Assembly: GCF_001045435.1 (NCBI RefSeq)
Contig: NZ_LFNG01000009.1
Location: forward strand, 62,001 to 126,000
Length of the DNA: 64,000 bases
From: Chryseobacterium koreense CCUG 49689
GTDB lineage: Bacteria; Bacteroidota; Bacteroidia; Flavobacteriales; Weeksellaceae
Reading direction: 5' to 3'
The notes under the pieces were generated by a model that worked only from the letters and a program-made list of their open reading frames with translations, made no database searches and was not told the DNA's origin. This document shows positions 8,958 to 18,618 of this stretch, piece by piece. The position numbers were made by a program, and so were the translations under genes. How positions within the stretch are numbered: position 1 is the stretch's first letter; every line of letters starts with the position of its first letter.

Positions 8958-10021
8958 AGCCGGGCATCCAGAATTCCCCTTTTCGCATTTTCATATTCAA
9001 ACCTGGAGCAGGGAATCAGTTCCTCACTTTTTTCGCTCTCGCCAAAATACCACAAGTCGGTGAAGGTATCTCTCTTAAATGAAAACTCCCGGTCGTCGAT
9101 CATTACCCAAAACGTTTCGAAGTTTTTTTCCTTCGGGTGGCTTCTCCGGATGTTTATTCCCTCCACCAGATGCCAAATCATTTGTGCCAGAAGCTGGTGA
9201 TTTGAAGATTCTGCGGAGTCTGCATTAAAGTTAAAAATTCCGGCAGATTTCAGGTTTTCACTTAGTCCGATTTCCTTCATATAGGCACAGATTTCGCGTC
9301 TGTTCAATCCATTAACCTGAGGATTTACCGAGAAACCATCGCCCAAACTTTCTACTGCATCACAATTCACGGTCACCAAATCTGCCCTCCTGAAAAATGG
9401 TTCGGTTTTTTCCGTGGAATTCATCATTTCTGCTAAGCGGATGATTTCAAACTCCACTTCCTTCATGAGTTTCACGGAATCGATCTCGTTGAGGTGTTTC
9501 TGATAACCCAGATGATGATAATTTTTAATGCTGAAGCTCTTTGAACTAAAAATCTTGGAGAGAAAATTCTTCTCGGTGATCTCCTCGCCTTCACTGGAGA
9601 GGGAGATCACATTGGAAATCTGGGTATAATTGATGTCTTTTTGATGAAAGTTCAGTGCAGAAAAAAGCGAAAAAGCCAGATCGTTGCTTCCCCCGATAAT
9701 GATGGGAACGGTATTTCGGTAATGGCACATGGAAATGACTTCCTGCAAAATATAGTGTGAATCCTGGTGGGTCTTTCCGGAAATCAAATCGCCTAAATCT
9801 CCTATCGGCACTTCGAAATCAAGTTTGGAAAGACGATACAATTCCCGGCGAACATTCACGAAATCATTGATTTCTGCATCACCAAATTTGATTCCACGAT
9901 AATCTGAACAAAAAACAAGTGCAATTCCATTTTCGTGAATTTCATTGGAAATCATGTTTCCAAGCTGCCAATTTTCAGATTTAAATTCTTTTGGTGGAAT
10001 AATGATGTCTACAAGATTCAT
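8945..10021 (-). CDS. Arginase/formimidoylglutamase-fold protein with degenerate metal site
   Basis: 358 residues, aligned by pattern with the arginase/agmatinase/formimidoylglutamase (HutG) superfamily. These are cytoplasmic enzymes that hydrolyse guanidino or formimino groups at a binuclear Mn site. Family members carry GGxH, DAHxD and SxDxD. Here the matching places read IIGGSND (no His), ISLSSEGEE (no DAHxD) and VNCDAVES (second Asp lost). The fold therefore looks preserved but the metal centre does not. Many flavobacterial genomes have it annotated as formimidoylglutamase and it often lies near topA. Activity is doubtful; a structural or regulatory role is possible. Confidence 0.7.
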   Translation of the reverse strand: MNLVDIIIPPKEFKSENWQLGNMISNEIHENGIALVFCSDYRGIKFGDAEINDFVNVRRELYRLSKLDFEVPIGDLGDLISGKTHQDSHYILQEVISMCHYRNTVPIIIGGSNDLAFSLFSALNFHQKDINYTQISNVISLSSEGEEITEKNFLSKIFSSKSFSIKNYHHLGYQKHLNEIDSVKLMKEVEFEIIRLAEMMNSTEKTEPFFRRADLVTVNCDAVESLGDGFSVNPQVNGLNRREICAYMKEIGLSENLKSAGIFNFNADSAESSNHQLLAQMIWHLVEGINIRRSHPKEKNFETFWVMIDDREFSFKRDTFTDLWYFGESEKSEELIPCSRFEYENAKRGILDARLLRN

Positions 10022-10067
10022 TGGGAAATTTGCAATTTGAGTTTTAGGTAAGGTCTTTGCTTTCGCA

Positions 10068-10075
10068 CAAATTTA
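10068..10075 (-). promoter_or_regulatory. Candidate -7 box (TAAATTTG) for the arginase-like gene
   Basis: TAAATTTG matches TAnnTTTG, 47 bases upstream of the ATG at 10021. A TTTG lies 15 bases further upstream, slightly closer than ideal. Confidence 0.4.
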
Positions 10076-10137
10076 AGTAAAAGCAGCTTGCAAAAAAAAC
10101 CCAAAAAATATAATTTCTTTGTTTAAAGCAGGAATGT

Positions 10138-13100
10138 CTAATTTTTAATGATCTTTCGGCTTACAGATTTTCCATTTTTAAGTTGAATCTTCACTAAATA
10201 AACTCCTTTCTGCAAAGCAGCTGCGTTCACAATGCCGTTGTTTACCACCCCTGCCAATAGCAGTTTTCCGGAGAAATCATAGATTTCAAAGCTTTTTACA
10301 TCCGCGTTACCGATGTGGAATTCTTCTGCGAAAGGATTTGGAAACAGTTGGATTTCTGATTTTGTGCTGTTTGATTGGGTGACCGATTCCACATCCAATG
10401 TTGGCGCGGTTCCCAATGGAAGACCAAGTAAACGTTTTTCCTCTTTTGCACATCGCACAGACATACCTGCTTGTGGATAAGCCCCCGTTCCAGTCTGCAT
10501 TTTATTTCCCTGGAACTGCATGGATAATGCAAAACCAGTATAAAGGTCTGCCAATGAAGCGGTCCAAACTCCGGATCGTTCATAGGAAATATTTTTGTCG
10601 CCCAGCTCGCCGCGCATACCATCCTTAGGGAAATTACCGATTTGAAACGTGGTACTTGGAAATTTCCAACCTTGGCTCACCGTTTGTCCTTCATAGTAAT
10701 TGACTACATCATGCCACTGATCCTGGATGACGCCCAGTTTTCCATACGCATCATTCTTATAGCCATTGTACCAAGGTGAACTTCCTTTGGAGCCAGAATA
10801 CAGGTTGGCGAAAGTTACATCGGGAACCCTCCATCCACTTGGACATGGATCAAAAGGTGATTTTTTATCAGAGTGTCCCCATCTGTTGTCTGCTTGCGAG
10901 CGTTCGTCAGAAACCCAATCCCTGACCTTTGACAAATCATTTCCGAAATGATTGCCGCCGTCATAAATCGCGCCTAATCCTTGCTGATAAAGAAAAACCA
11001 ATGGATTTTCTGCAGCATATTTTATATTTTGTTCGATTTTTTTGGCCTTCTTAGGATCTTGCGAACCGTAATTGCCATAGGCTTGTGTAAATTGCTGGGC
11101 ATATTGCGCCTCATTCACCGCAATGGAGTTTGGGGTGTATGCACCTCCATTATTAAATCCAGGAAGATAAATGGTTTGCGATTTTGGGTTAGCAAATGAT
11201 GGTATAGGATCTTTCCTTCCCCATTGATAATGCAAACCATTGGAAATTCCGGATTCTAAAGATGCATCTTCTGCACCCAGATTTCGATCCATGAATACCG
11301 TCTGCAAAGGCGGAAGTTGACTTTTGGTTGGATTGACAAAATTATAGGGAACAGAAATCGGGGTTTCTGTGGTGTAGGTAACCACGTTTTCGGTTGGATC
11401 ACTTGCTGTTTTCCAAATATGCCAACTCCAGTAAGCGGGAGTGGTATTATTATTGGAATGTAGTGAGATTACGGCATTTCCTGTTTCTCCCGGTGCAAAT
11501 TGCACCATGATTACGGATTCCCTGGGATCTTGTGCGTTTAGCTGTAGTTTTACATTCGTGATCATCGCAGGATTTGTGGTCCACAAAAGATTTGCGATCA
11601 AATTCGTGGTGCTTCTGGATTCATGATCTGTAAGCAGCTGATTGTACACCGAAAAGGCTTTATTTATTGGAATTTCTATGGATGGCTCATTGACCACAAC
11701 ATAGGAATTCGGATTTGCTAACCCGTTTCGGTAATTTTCTTTTTCGCGAACAAAATATTCTGTTACAAAGTTTCCTATTTGCGCCAAATTAGGATCTTTG
11801 ATGCATTTCACGGCGTTGCCGGATCTTGTGGGGTGAGTCTGGTTATTGTAAATGGCGTGCAGCCCAACACTCGTTGTTGTTCGATTGGCATCGGAAATCA
11901 ATGAAAACACCCGCGCCCCGTCAAAACCGAAAGTTGCGCTCCAAATTGCGCCATTGGCATTAGAATCCTGATACATGATCCCAACCGGCGAATTGGGCGA
12001 ATTGGGGTTCGGATAATAAACATAAGCTCCCGGATTAGAGATGATTCCGATGTTTCGGGCACCTCCTTGCGCATTGGTGAAATCCATACCTAATCCCGGA
12101 TAAACCTTGATCCCATCTAAATTTGCGTTGATCTGATTGGGAAATACCTGGTGCAAGTTCACATTGCTATCATCATTGTTCCAATCATGTTTCCCAAAAA
12201 AAGACAAATTGTTGTTTTTCGTTATCCGACCGTAATAGGAAGGAACACGCCATCCGTTCGGACAAGGATCTAATTCGGATTTCAGTTCATAGGAACGGCT
12301 CTCGTTCTTCAGCGCAGTATTGGAGCTATTTGCATTGCTGTTTCCGCCTTTGGCATTATCTGCCCACAGATCCCAGGTCACATAATCCGGATCTGCTCCG
12401 TCAATTCTGTATCTGCTATTTGAAAACCAGTTTCCGGTGGCATCAGTATTTATGATATATTTGATGGGATTTTGTACCGAGTACTGGATATTTTTTTCAA
12501 TTTCATCAAACGGTCGGATCACCACCGGAATTGTATTGACGGGGTCAATCTGCTTATGCTTCAGCGCACCCACCTCTCCCGTGATCTCATAAAAATATCC
12601 ATCTTTATTAACCAGCGGTGGAAACGGGTCCTTTCTGCCCCACTCATACATCAATCCGCCAGATTTCTGCCACTGGTCATTGAGAAAACTGTTGCTTACT
12701 GCGCCCAAATTCCGATCCATATATTCTATTTGGACAGGCGTCATATTGATGTCGGTTTCAAAACCCTGTGAATAGCTTACTCCATTGGTGGGATTATCGG
12801 TAACCCAAATATGCCAACTCCAATAAATGACTCCGCCCACTTTGAACGCGACTACCGCGTTGCCTTTTCCTTTGGCTGCATTTATTTCCACTTTCATTTT
12901 GGCATCTTCCGGTGTGGCTCCGCTTACAATGGAGACTTGGGAGATCAGCCCCGGTACATCCTCCCAATATATACTTGCCTGCTGTTCTCCATCAGGAATT
13001 GGCGTATTTGTACCGTTGGTTTTTAAATATTGGTAGTTCGCCCACATCTTATAGGCCTTTTTCACAGGAATCAGCAGTCCGCCATAATTATGTGCAGAAG

Positions 13101-13209
13101 CTTGATCAATATCGAAAATGTAGCTGTTGGGAGCTTTGGAGTAATTCGCTGTTTGAGCAGTCACGATACTTGCTAAAAAGCAAGTCATGAGCAAATGAAG
13201 TCTTTTCAT
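10138..13209 (-). CDS. T9SS-exported protein with two FISUMP-like domains
   Basis: 1023 residues. A signal peptide (ends near TAQTANYS) is followed by two similar units of roughly 450 residues. Each contains YWSWHIW, MDRNLGA, (Y/H)xWGRKDPxP and DPCPxGWRVP, the hallmarks of the Fibrobacter succinogenes major paralogous (FISUMP) domain. The first pair is near residues 165-200 and 315, the second near 635-665 and 785. The last 70 residues form a type A T9SS sorting domain (FPNPFAEEFHIGN, IYDFSGKLL, GVYLVKI, basic end KIIKN). The protein should cross the outer membrane by the Por system and be surface-attached or released. Its function is unknown; an adhesin-like role is a guess. Confidence 0.85.
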   Translation of the reverse strand: MKRLHLLMTCFLASIVTAQTANYSKAPNSYIFDIDQASAHNYGGLLIPVKKAYKMWANYQYLKTNGTNTPIPDGEQQASIYWEDVPGLISQVSIVSGATPEDAKMKVEINAAKGKGNAVVAFKVGGVIYWSWHIWVTDNPTNGVSYSQGFETDINMTPVQIEYMDRNLGAVSNSFLNDQWQKSGGLMYEWGRKDPFPPLVNKDGYFYEITGEVGALKHKQIDPVNTIPVVIRPFDEIEKNIQYSVQNPIKYIINTDATGNWFSNSRYRIDGADPDYVTWDLWADNAKGGNSNANSSNTALKNESRSYELKSELDPCPNGWRVPSYYGRITKNNNLSFFGKHDWNNDDSNVNLHQVFPNQINANLDGIKVYPGLGMDFTNAQGGARNIGIISNPGAYVYYPNPNSPNSPVGIMYQDSNANGAIWSATFGFDGARVFSLISDANRTTTSVGLHAIYNNQTHPTRSGNAVKCIKDPNLAQIGNFVTEYFVREKENYRNGLANPNSYVVVNEPSIEIPINKAFSVYNQLLTDHESRSTTNLIANLLWTTNPAMITNVKLQLNAQDPRESVIMVQFAPGETGNAVISLHSNNNTTPAYWSWHIWKTASDPTENVVTYTTETPISVPYNFVNPTKSQLPPLQTVFMDRNLGAEDASLESGISNGLHYQWGRKDPIPSFANPKSQTIYLPGFNNGGAYTPNSIAVNEAQYAQQFTQAYGNYGSQDPKKAKKIEQNIKYAAENPLVFLYQQGLGAIYDGGNHFGNDLSKVRDWVSDERSQADNRWGHSDKKSPFDPCPSGWRVPDVTFANLYSGSKGSSPWYNGYKNDAYGKLGVIQDQWHDVVNYYEGQTVSQGWKFPSTTFQIGNFPKDGMRGELGDKNISYERSGVWTASLADLYTGFALSMQFQGNKMQTGTGAYPQAGMSVRCAKEEKRLLGLPLGTAPTLDVESVTQSNSTKSEIQLFPNPFAEEFHIGNADVKSFEIYDFSGKLLLAGVVNNGIVNAAALQKGVYLVKIQLKNGKSVSRKIIKN

Positions 13210-13586
13210 GAGTCAAAAAATATTACATTTCTATCGTAAATTTTTCAACATCATTTGTGTAGTGATTCAATTAAACTATTTTCTGTTTAATTTTAACTTC
13301 ATTTGTGTTTGGCCAAATGTATAAAAATAAAATCTTATATAAATCATCATTTTCTATATTTTTTTTTGTTTTTTTTAATCTTGTCACAAAATTATTCTCA
13401 AAAATCAAATATATTTCACGATATGAATATTGGGAACTGCCGATAAAGAGTTCAGAAAATGACAAAATAAATATTCTTAAAATAGTGAATTATTAAAAAT
13501 TAAATATCTAGTGCCAATTATAATTCCGATATATAAAGAAAGTTGGATATTCCACATCTGAAAAACAAAAAAAACCAAATCGCAAG
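13210..13586. other. AT-rich intergenic region, no gene recognised
   Basis: A very AT-rich stretch between the start of the T9SS gene and the topA terminator. Short open frames on both strands have no recognisable protein features. A possible -7 box TACATTTG (minus, 13321-13314) could serve the T9SS gene with a leader near 100 bases, but no -33 element is evident. Confidence 0.5.
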
Positions 13587-13616
13587 AAAAAAAAACTGCG
13601 ACCAAATAGTCGCAGT
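13587..13616 (-). terminator. Rho-independent terminator of topA
   Basis: An 8-bp perfect stem (13595-13602 with 13609-13616; ACTGCGAC / GTCGCAGT) with a 6-base loop. On the minus strand it is followed directly by a run of nine T. It lies about 30 bases beyond the topA stop codon. Confidence 0.85.
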
Positions 13617-13645
13617 TCTTATAATATAGATATTTTCCGAAAATT

Positions 13646-16186
13646 TTACTTTTTCTTAACCCCCGTTTTCTTTGCGGCTGCTTTTTTTACCGGCGCTTTT
13701 TTCGGTTGCTCCTTGAATGCATTTTTATCTTGCGCTGAAATCCATTTTTTCACCTCATCCAAAGAAACTTCCTTCAGTTCCTCCGCTGTGTATTTTTCAT
13801 CATTTTTGTTTTTGGGGATTTTGAACATTGCTTTTCCGAACTTGATGAATGGTCCCCATCTTCCGTTCTCAATAGAGATTTTCTCTTTTTCCCATTGTTG
13901 GATGTAGCGGTTTGCTTCCTTCTCCAATTTCGCATCGATCAGTTCATTGATATCGCTTTGGGACAGGTTCGCGAAATCATATTTCTTAGGGACATTCACA
14001 TAGATCGACTGGTATTTTATGAAAGGTCCAAATCTGCCGGTTCCTTTGGTCACCGGTTCGCCCTTATAAGTTGCAATTGGGGCATCTGCGATTTTCTTTT
14101 CCCTGATAATTTCTTCAGCCCTCTCCTGGTTCACGGAAAGCGGGTCTTCCCCTCGAGGAATTGAGATGAATGTTTCTCCCCATTTTACATAAGGTCCAAA
14201 CCTGCCAACTCCGATGGTTACAGGTTTTCCTTCAAAATCTTTCAGATCAAAAGGAATTTTGAATAACTCCAGTGCCTCTTCCAAAGTGATGGTCGCAATA
14301 TTTTGACTTGCCATCAAACTGGCAAAGATTGGCTTTTCTTCATCATCTTGCTCACCAATCTGCACCATGGGTCCGAATCTTCCAATTCTTGCGATCACGT
14401 TCTTACCGGATTTGGGGTCTATTCCAAGATGCCTTTCTCCTGTTGCACGTTCTGCGGTTTCCTCCACGTTTGAAATTTTTGGGTGAAACTCCTTATAGAA
14501 ATTCCCCAATACTTCCTTCCATTTTTCGGCCCCATTGGCAATTTCATCAAAATCCTGCTCCACTTTCGCCGTGAAACCGTAATCCAAAATCTCTGCGAAA
14601 TTGTTGGTCAGAAAATCATTCACTACTTCACCAATATCGGTGGGAACGAATTTATTTTTATCTCCACCAAATTTTTCAACCAAGACCTGTTTCTTAATTT
14701 CTTTGGTCAAAGTCATTTTCACGATTTCTCTTTCGTGCGGAAAAACTTCACGCTTGTCCACATATTCGCGGTTTTGAATCGTTTGAATCGTTGGCGCATA
14801 AGTAGATGGACGACCGATTCCCAACTCCTCCAGCTTTTTGACCAAAGCCGCCTCGGTATATCTTCCGGTAGGTTTAGTGAATTTCTCGGTGGCTTCAATT
14901 TTTTCATAGGTCAACACTTCGCCTACCGAAACTTTCGGCAGCAGTTTATCGGTATTTTCCTCCTCGTCCTCATCGGTTTTCGCAATTCCATAAACCCTTA
15001 AGAATCCATCGAAAATAATGACTTCTCCATTTGCTTCAAAATGCTGCGGAAGTTTGGGATTACCGATCTCAATGATGGTTTTTTCAATTTTTGCATTGGC
15101 CATTTGCGATGCCATTGCTCTTTTGTAGATAAGTTGATAGAGCTTATTCAGCTGCACATCTCCTACAGATTTCACTGAAAAATCGGTCGGGCGAATAGCT
15201 TCGTGCGCTTCTTGTGCAGATGCCGATTTTGTGGTGTAATTTCTTGGATTGGAATACTGTTCGCCGAACTCTGAAATGATTTGCGATTTTGCAGCATTGA
15301 TGGCTTCCTGCGAAAGATTCACGGAGTCGGTTCGCATATAAGTAATATATCCTTCTTCGTAAAGTCGCTGTGCAACTCGCATCGTGGTCGTAACTCCGTA
15401 TCCCAATCGGTTACTTGCTTCCTGCTGTAAGGTGGAAGTGGTAAATGGTGCCGACGCAGAACGGGTTCCGGGTTTTTTTTCCACGTTCAACACTTTGAAC
15501 TCTGTATTTTTTGCCAGGTTTAAGAATTCTTCGGCTTCATTCTCTTTGGAGAAATCTTTTTTCAGTTTCGCCGAAATATCCTGCTTTTGCGAATTTTTGA
15601 AAATCCCATCCACTTTAAATGAAGATTTTGGAACAAACTCCCGAATCTCATTTTCTCTATCCACAATTAATCTCACCGCCACGGACTGAACTCTTCCTGC
15701 AGAAAGTCCGGTTTTGACTTTTTTCCAAAGGACCGGCGACATTTCAAAACCCACGATTCGGTCCAAAACCCTTCTCGCTTGTTGTGCATTAACCAGATTT
15801 TGGTCTATTTTCCTGGGATTTTCAATTGCCTTTAAGATGGCATTTTTTGTGATTTCGTGGAAGACGATTCGTTTGGTGTTCTCTTCATTGAGTTTTAGTT
15901 CCTGCGCCAAATGCCACGCAATCGCCTCTCCTTCACGGTCTTCATCGGAAGCGAGCCAGACGGTTTCGGCTTTTTTCACCGATGTCTTCAGTTCGCTCAC
16001 AATTTTCTTTTTGTCGGCTGAAACCTCATAATCGGGCGTGAAAGTGGTCAAGTCGATTCCCATTCCTTTCTTGGGTAGATCGCGGATATGTCCGAAACTG
16101 GATTTCACTTCGAAATCCTTTCCCAAGTACTTTTGAATGGTCTTCGCTTTCGCAGGCGACTCAACTATGACGAGATTTTTTGACAT
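13646..16186 (-). CDS. topA: DNA topoisomerase I (type IA)
   Basis: 846 residues from ATG 16186. It relaxes negative supercoils through a transient 5'-phosphotyrosine break. The TOPRIM domain opens the protein (LVIVESPAKAKTIQKYLG; SDEDREGEAIAWHL), and the active-site tyrosine lies in YITYMRTDSVNLS. The C-terminal third lacks classic zinc ribbons and instead has repeated GxxGRFGPxxKxG blocks (IGRFGPMVQIG, VGRFGPYVKWG, TGRFGPFIKYQ, NGRWGPFIKFG), typical of bacteroidal TopA C-terminal repeats, then a Lys/Ala-rich tail. An upstream start at 16243 is rejected because it lies upstream of the promoter. Confidence 0.97.
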   Translation of the reverse strand: MSKNLVIVESPAKAKTIQKYLGKDFEVKSSFGHIRDLPKKGMGIDLTTFTPDYEVSADKKKIVSELKTSVKKAETVWLASDEDREGEAIAWHLAQELKLNEENTKRIVFHEITKNAILKAIENPRKIDQNLVNAQQARRVLDRIVGFEMSPVLWKKVKTGLSAGRVQSVAVRLIVDRENEIREFVPKSSFKVDGIFKNSQKQDISAKLKKDFSKENEAEEFLNLAKNTEFKVLNVEKKPGTRSASAPFTTSTLQQEASNRLGYGVTTTMRVAQRLYEEGYITYMRTDSVNLSQEAINAAKSQIISEFGEQYSNPRNYTTKSASAQEAHEAIRPTDFSVKSVGDVQLNKLYQLIYKRAMASQMANAKIEKTIIEIGNPKLPQHFEANGEVIIFDGFLRVYGIAKTDEDEEENTDKLLPKVSVGEVLTYEKIEATEKFTKPTGRYTEAALVKKLEELGIGRPSTYAPTIQTIQNREYVDKREVFPHEREIVKMTLTKEIKKQVLVEKFGGDKNKFVPTDIGEVVNDFLTNNFAEILDYGFTAKVEQDFDEIANGAEKWKEVLGNFYKEFHPKISNVEETAERATGERHLGIDPKSGKNVIARIGRFGPMVQIGEQDDEEKPIFASLMASQNIATITLEEALELFKIPFDLKDFEGKPVTIGVGRFGPYVKWGETFISIPRGEDPLSVNQERAEEIIREKKIADAPIATYKGEPVTKGTGRFGPFIKYQSIYVNVPKKYDFANLSQSDINELIDAKLEKEANRYIQQWEKEKISIENGRWGPFIKFGKAMFKIPKNKNDEKYTAEELKEVSLDEVKKWISAQDKNAFKEQPKKAPVKKAAAKKTGVKKK

Positions 16187-16200
16187 CCTGAAAATTTTTG

Positions 16201-16230
16201 CAAAAGTAGAGGATTTTTTTTTAGTGCAAA
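16201..16230 (-). promoter_or_regulatory. Promoter of topA
   Basis: On the minus strand a TTTG (16230-16227) and TACTTTTG (16208-16201) are separated by 18 bases. This fits the flavobacterial -33/-7 pattern and places the transcript start about ten bases before the ATG at 16186, giving a very short leader. Confidence 0.65.
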
Positions 16231-16346
16231 TTTTTCTACCCATTTCTCTTTAAAACCGCAAGGTTTTTGCATTGACTCGTGTGAAATAATTAACAGTGTT
16301 TGAACTGAAAATCATTCTTGTTAAAGTTCAATATATAGGAAGATAC

Positions 16347-16354
16347 TACCTTTG
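16347..16354 (+). promoter_or_regulatory. Candidate -7 box (TACCTTTG) for the DUF2062 gene
   Basis: TACCTTTG matches TAnnTTTG, 19 bases upstream of the predicted TTG start at 16373. The -33 element is not clear. Confidence 0.4.
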
Positions 16355-16372
16355 TAAAAAGATTTTTAAGCA

Positions 16373-16849
16373 TTGCAAAACTTCATCAAAAATAGCATCC
16401 AAAGCCAAAAGGTTTTTTACAGATATTTTCGGAGAAAAGGATTCCGAAGGTTTCTAAAAGAAAATGTGCTGGAAAGTGAGGGAAGCAACGAGACAAAAGC
16501 AAAATCAATTGCGCTTGGGATTTTCATTGGGATTTCTCCGTTTTGGGGGCTGCATTCCTTTTTGGCAATTTCGCTTTCCGTCTATTTCAAACTGAACAAA
16601 GTGCTGACTTTCATGGCTTCCCAGATTACTTTTCCGCCGCTGATTCCATTCATCATTTTCCTTTCGGTCTTGGTGGGAGCGCCTTTTGTAGGTGGGGAGA
16701 CTTCATTTGAAAACATCACTTTCAATACAGAATTCATAAAGAGCAATTTACTTCAATACATAGTTGGAAGCCTCATTTTGGCGGCATCATCGGGTGTCTT
16801 TTTCGGATTTCTATCTTATTTTGTTTTGCGCTTATTCAATAAAAAGTAA
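16373..16849 (+). CDS. DUF2062 domain membrane protein
   Basis: 158 residues. The DUF2062 core is clear: ALGIFIGISPFWGLHSFLAI, then NKVLTFMASQITFPPLIPFI, with three to four hydrophobic segments. DUF2062 proteins are small inner-membrane proteins, sometimes fused to glycosyltransferases; the molecular function is not established. There is no ATG in a suitable place, so a TTG start at 16373 is used, consistent with a -7 box 19 bases upstream. It is divergent from topA and monocistronic. Start confidence is lower than family confidence. Confidence 0.8.
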   Translation: MQNFIKNSIQSQKVFYRYFRRKGFRRFLKENVLESEGSNETKAKSIALGIFIGISPFWGLHSFLAISLSVYFKLNKVLTFMASQITFPPLIPFIIFLSVLVGAPFVGGETSFENITFNTEFIKSNLLQYIVGSLILAASSGVFFGFLSYFVLRLFNKK

Positions 16850-17085
16850 GCTTCACATCTCTTTTTGCCAACTATTTTAGGCTGAAATTGATAAGAATGT
16901 CTTAATTTTCAGCCAAAAAAGAAAGTTCCCTGTCATTAATCACCTCCTGTTTGCAATAATTTTTTTTAAATTCGTCAAATCCGGTACATTGACATTTCTC
17001 AAACATGCAATAACTTAAAAAAACTGACCAATTTCATCCAAGTCTTCATCTGGGAATTCCAGAAAAAGCGTCTGAAACATAAAAC
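16850..17085. other. Intergenic region with an imperfect hairpin
   Basis: An inverted repeat (GGCTGAAATT at 16880-16889 with AATTTTCAGCC at 16904-16914) lies 30 bases after the DUF2062 stop. No T-run follows, so it is not a typical terminator. Nothing else was recognised upstream of the kinase gene. Confidence 0.4.
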
Positions 17086-18546
17086 ATGAGTCCTTTTGAA
17101 ATCATCATCGAAAACGAAACTTACGGAAGCATTCTATATTTTGTGCTTGGCGGGCTAGTTTTACTTTCGGCTTTCCACCTGATGATGTTTTTCCAGAACC
17201 GGCAAAGCTCCTATCTGCTCTACAGCCTATATGTGCTTTCTTCATTTCTGGCTTACCTTCCGGTTGCAGAAAACGGCTTCATCGCGCATCTATCGGATCT
17301 CCTTCGGTTTGATCATTCCTCAAAACAGTTCTTCACCTTTACTTTCAATTGCATTTACTTTTTCTTTTTTACGGCGTTTCTGAACATTAAAAAAATTAAT
17401 GCAAAGTGGTACAAGATCATCACTTTGCCGGTCATTATCCTCATGGTGCTTAACGTTTTGAGCTATTTGATGGTTAATATTTTCAAGAATGAGCAGCAAT
17501 TCATCCTGATCCAAAAAATCTTCATTATCCTTATTACCATTCAAACCGTAGTTTCCTTCATGATTTTAATGAAAGTGAAAAACAACCTTAAATATTACAT
17601 TATTTTCGGTGGCATCTTTTTATTTCTGTGCTCGATGATCGGCGAAAAGTCCATTCGCGAACTTCCCTTCATCAACATTTCAAAAAAAATGGGCGACTTC
17701 ATATTCTATATAGGACTTTTCATTGAAAATATTGCATTCTCTGTTGCATTGGGACATCGGCAACGAATCATCACTAAAGAAAAAAAGATATTCCACGACA
17801 ATTTCGTCAATGAACTCAAGAAAAATGAATTATTGAAAAACCAGATTCATACCGAGAATCAGAAAAGGGTACTCGTGGAAAACCAACAGATCAGATACCT
17901 TCAGGAGATTTCAGACTTGAAGCTGTCCATCCTGCAAAGTCAGATGAACCCGCACTTTATTTTCAATGCGCTGAATTCCGTGAAGTATTATATTTTAGAG
18001 CATGACACCGAGAATGCGGCGGAATATCTCACCAAATTCTCCAGAATCATACGCACCATTCTGTATGCATCCACGGTGAAAGACTTCACCCTGGAACAGG
18101 AATTGGAAACCATCAAAATTTATGTGGAAATAGAAAATCTTCGATTTTCAGACCATATCGATTTCACCATTAATATCTCACCGGAAATCGATATCAAAGC
18201 AGTCACACTTCCGCCCATGGTTTTGCAGCCGTTCATTGAAAATGCAATTATCCACGGTATTTCCACCGTTCAAAATAAAAAAATACAAACTGATATTCGG
18301 AAAAAAGACGGCTTTATTGAAATTGCCATTTCAGACAACGGCATCGGTCGAAAAGAAGCGGCAAAAGCAAAAGCCAGTTCCAACCCGAATCGCAAATCAA
18401 TGGGAGTCCGGATCGCGAATGAAATGATGAGCACTTATTTTGAAGACGAAAAACACCGAATCACCTACTTCGACCTGGAAGAAAACGGTGCCGCCGCAGG
18501 AACAAAAGTGTTGATTGAAATCCCGTGGCGCAACCAATTGAACTAA
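17086..18546 (+). CDS. LytS-type sensor histidine kinase with 7TM N-terminus
   Basis: 486 residues. About seven hydrophobic helices in the first 220 residues (7TMR-DISM-like) are followed by a coiled-coil linker (about 225-275). A His_kinase (PF06580) domain has the phospho-acceptor motif QMNPHFIFNALNS (His290). An HATPase_c domain follows with the N-box LQPFIENAIIHG and G-box SDNGIGRKEA. Kinases of this family normally signal to a LytTR response regulator encoded next door. None is adjacent here: the next gene is ileS. The ligand is unknown. Confidence 0.88.
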   Translation: MSPFEIIIENETYGSILYFVLGGLVLLSAFHLMMFFQNRQSSYLLYSLYVLSSFLAYLPVAENGFIAHLSDLLRFDHSSKQFFTFTFNCIYFFFFTAFLNIKKINAKWYKIITLPVIILMVLNVLSYLMVNIFKNEQQFILIQKIFIILITIQTVVSFMILMKVKNNLKYYIIFGGIFLFLCSMIGEKSIRELPFINISKKMGDFIFYIGLFIENIAFSVALGHRQRIITKEKKIFHDNFVNELKKNELLKNQIHTENQKRVLVENQQIRYLQEISDLKLSILQSQMNPHFIFNALNSVKYYILEHDTENAAEYLTKFSRIIRTILYASTVKDFTLEQELETIKIYVEIENLRFSDHIDFTINISPEIDIKAVTLPPMVLQPFIENAIIHGISTVQNKKIQTDIRKKDGFIEIAISDNGIGRKEAAKAKASSNPNRKSMGVRIANEMMSTYFEDEKHRITYFDLEENGAAAGTKVLIEIPWRNQLN

Positions 18547-18618
18547 AAGCAAAACTCAGATTTCGGTAAAAATTCCGTATATTCGCAACCTTAATTTTTC
18601 GAACAGAATTTGCTGACA

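Noticed and set aside
13271-13496. Overlapping 63-64 residue frames on both strands.
   Set aside because: AT-rich DNA yields such frames by chance; no family, promoter or plausible start was found.
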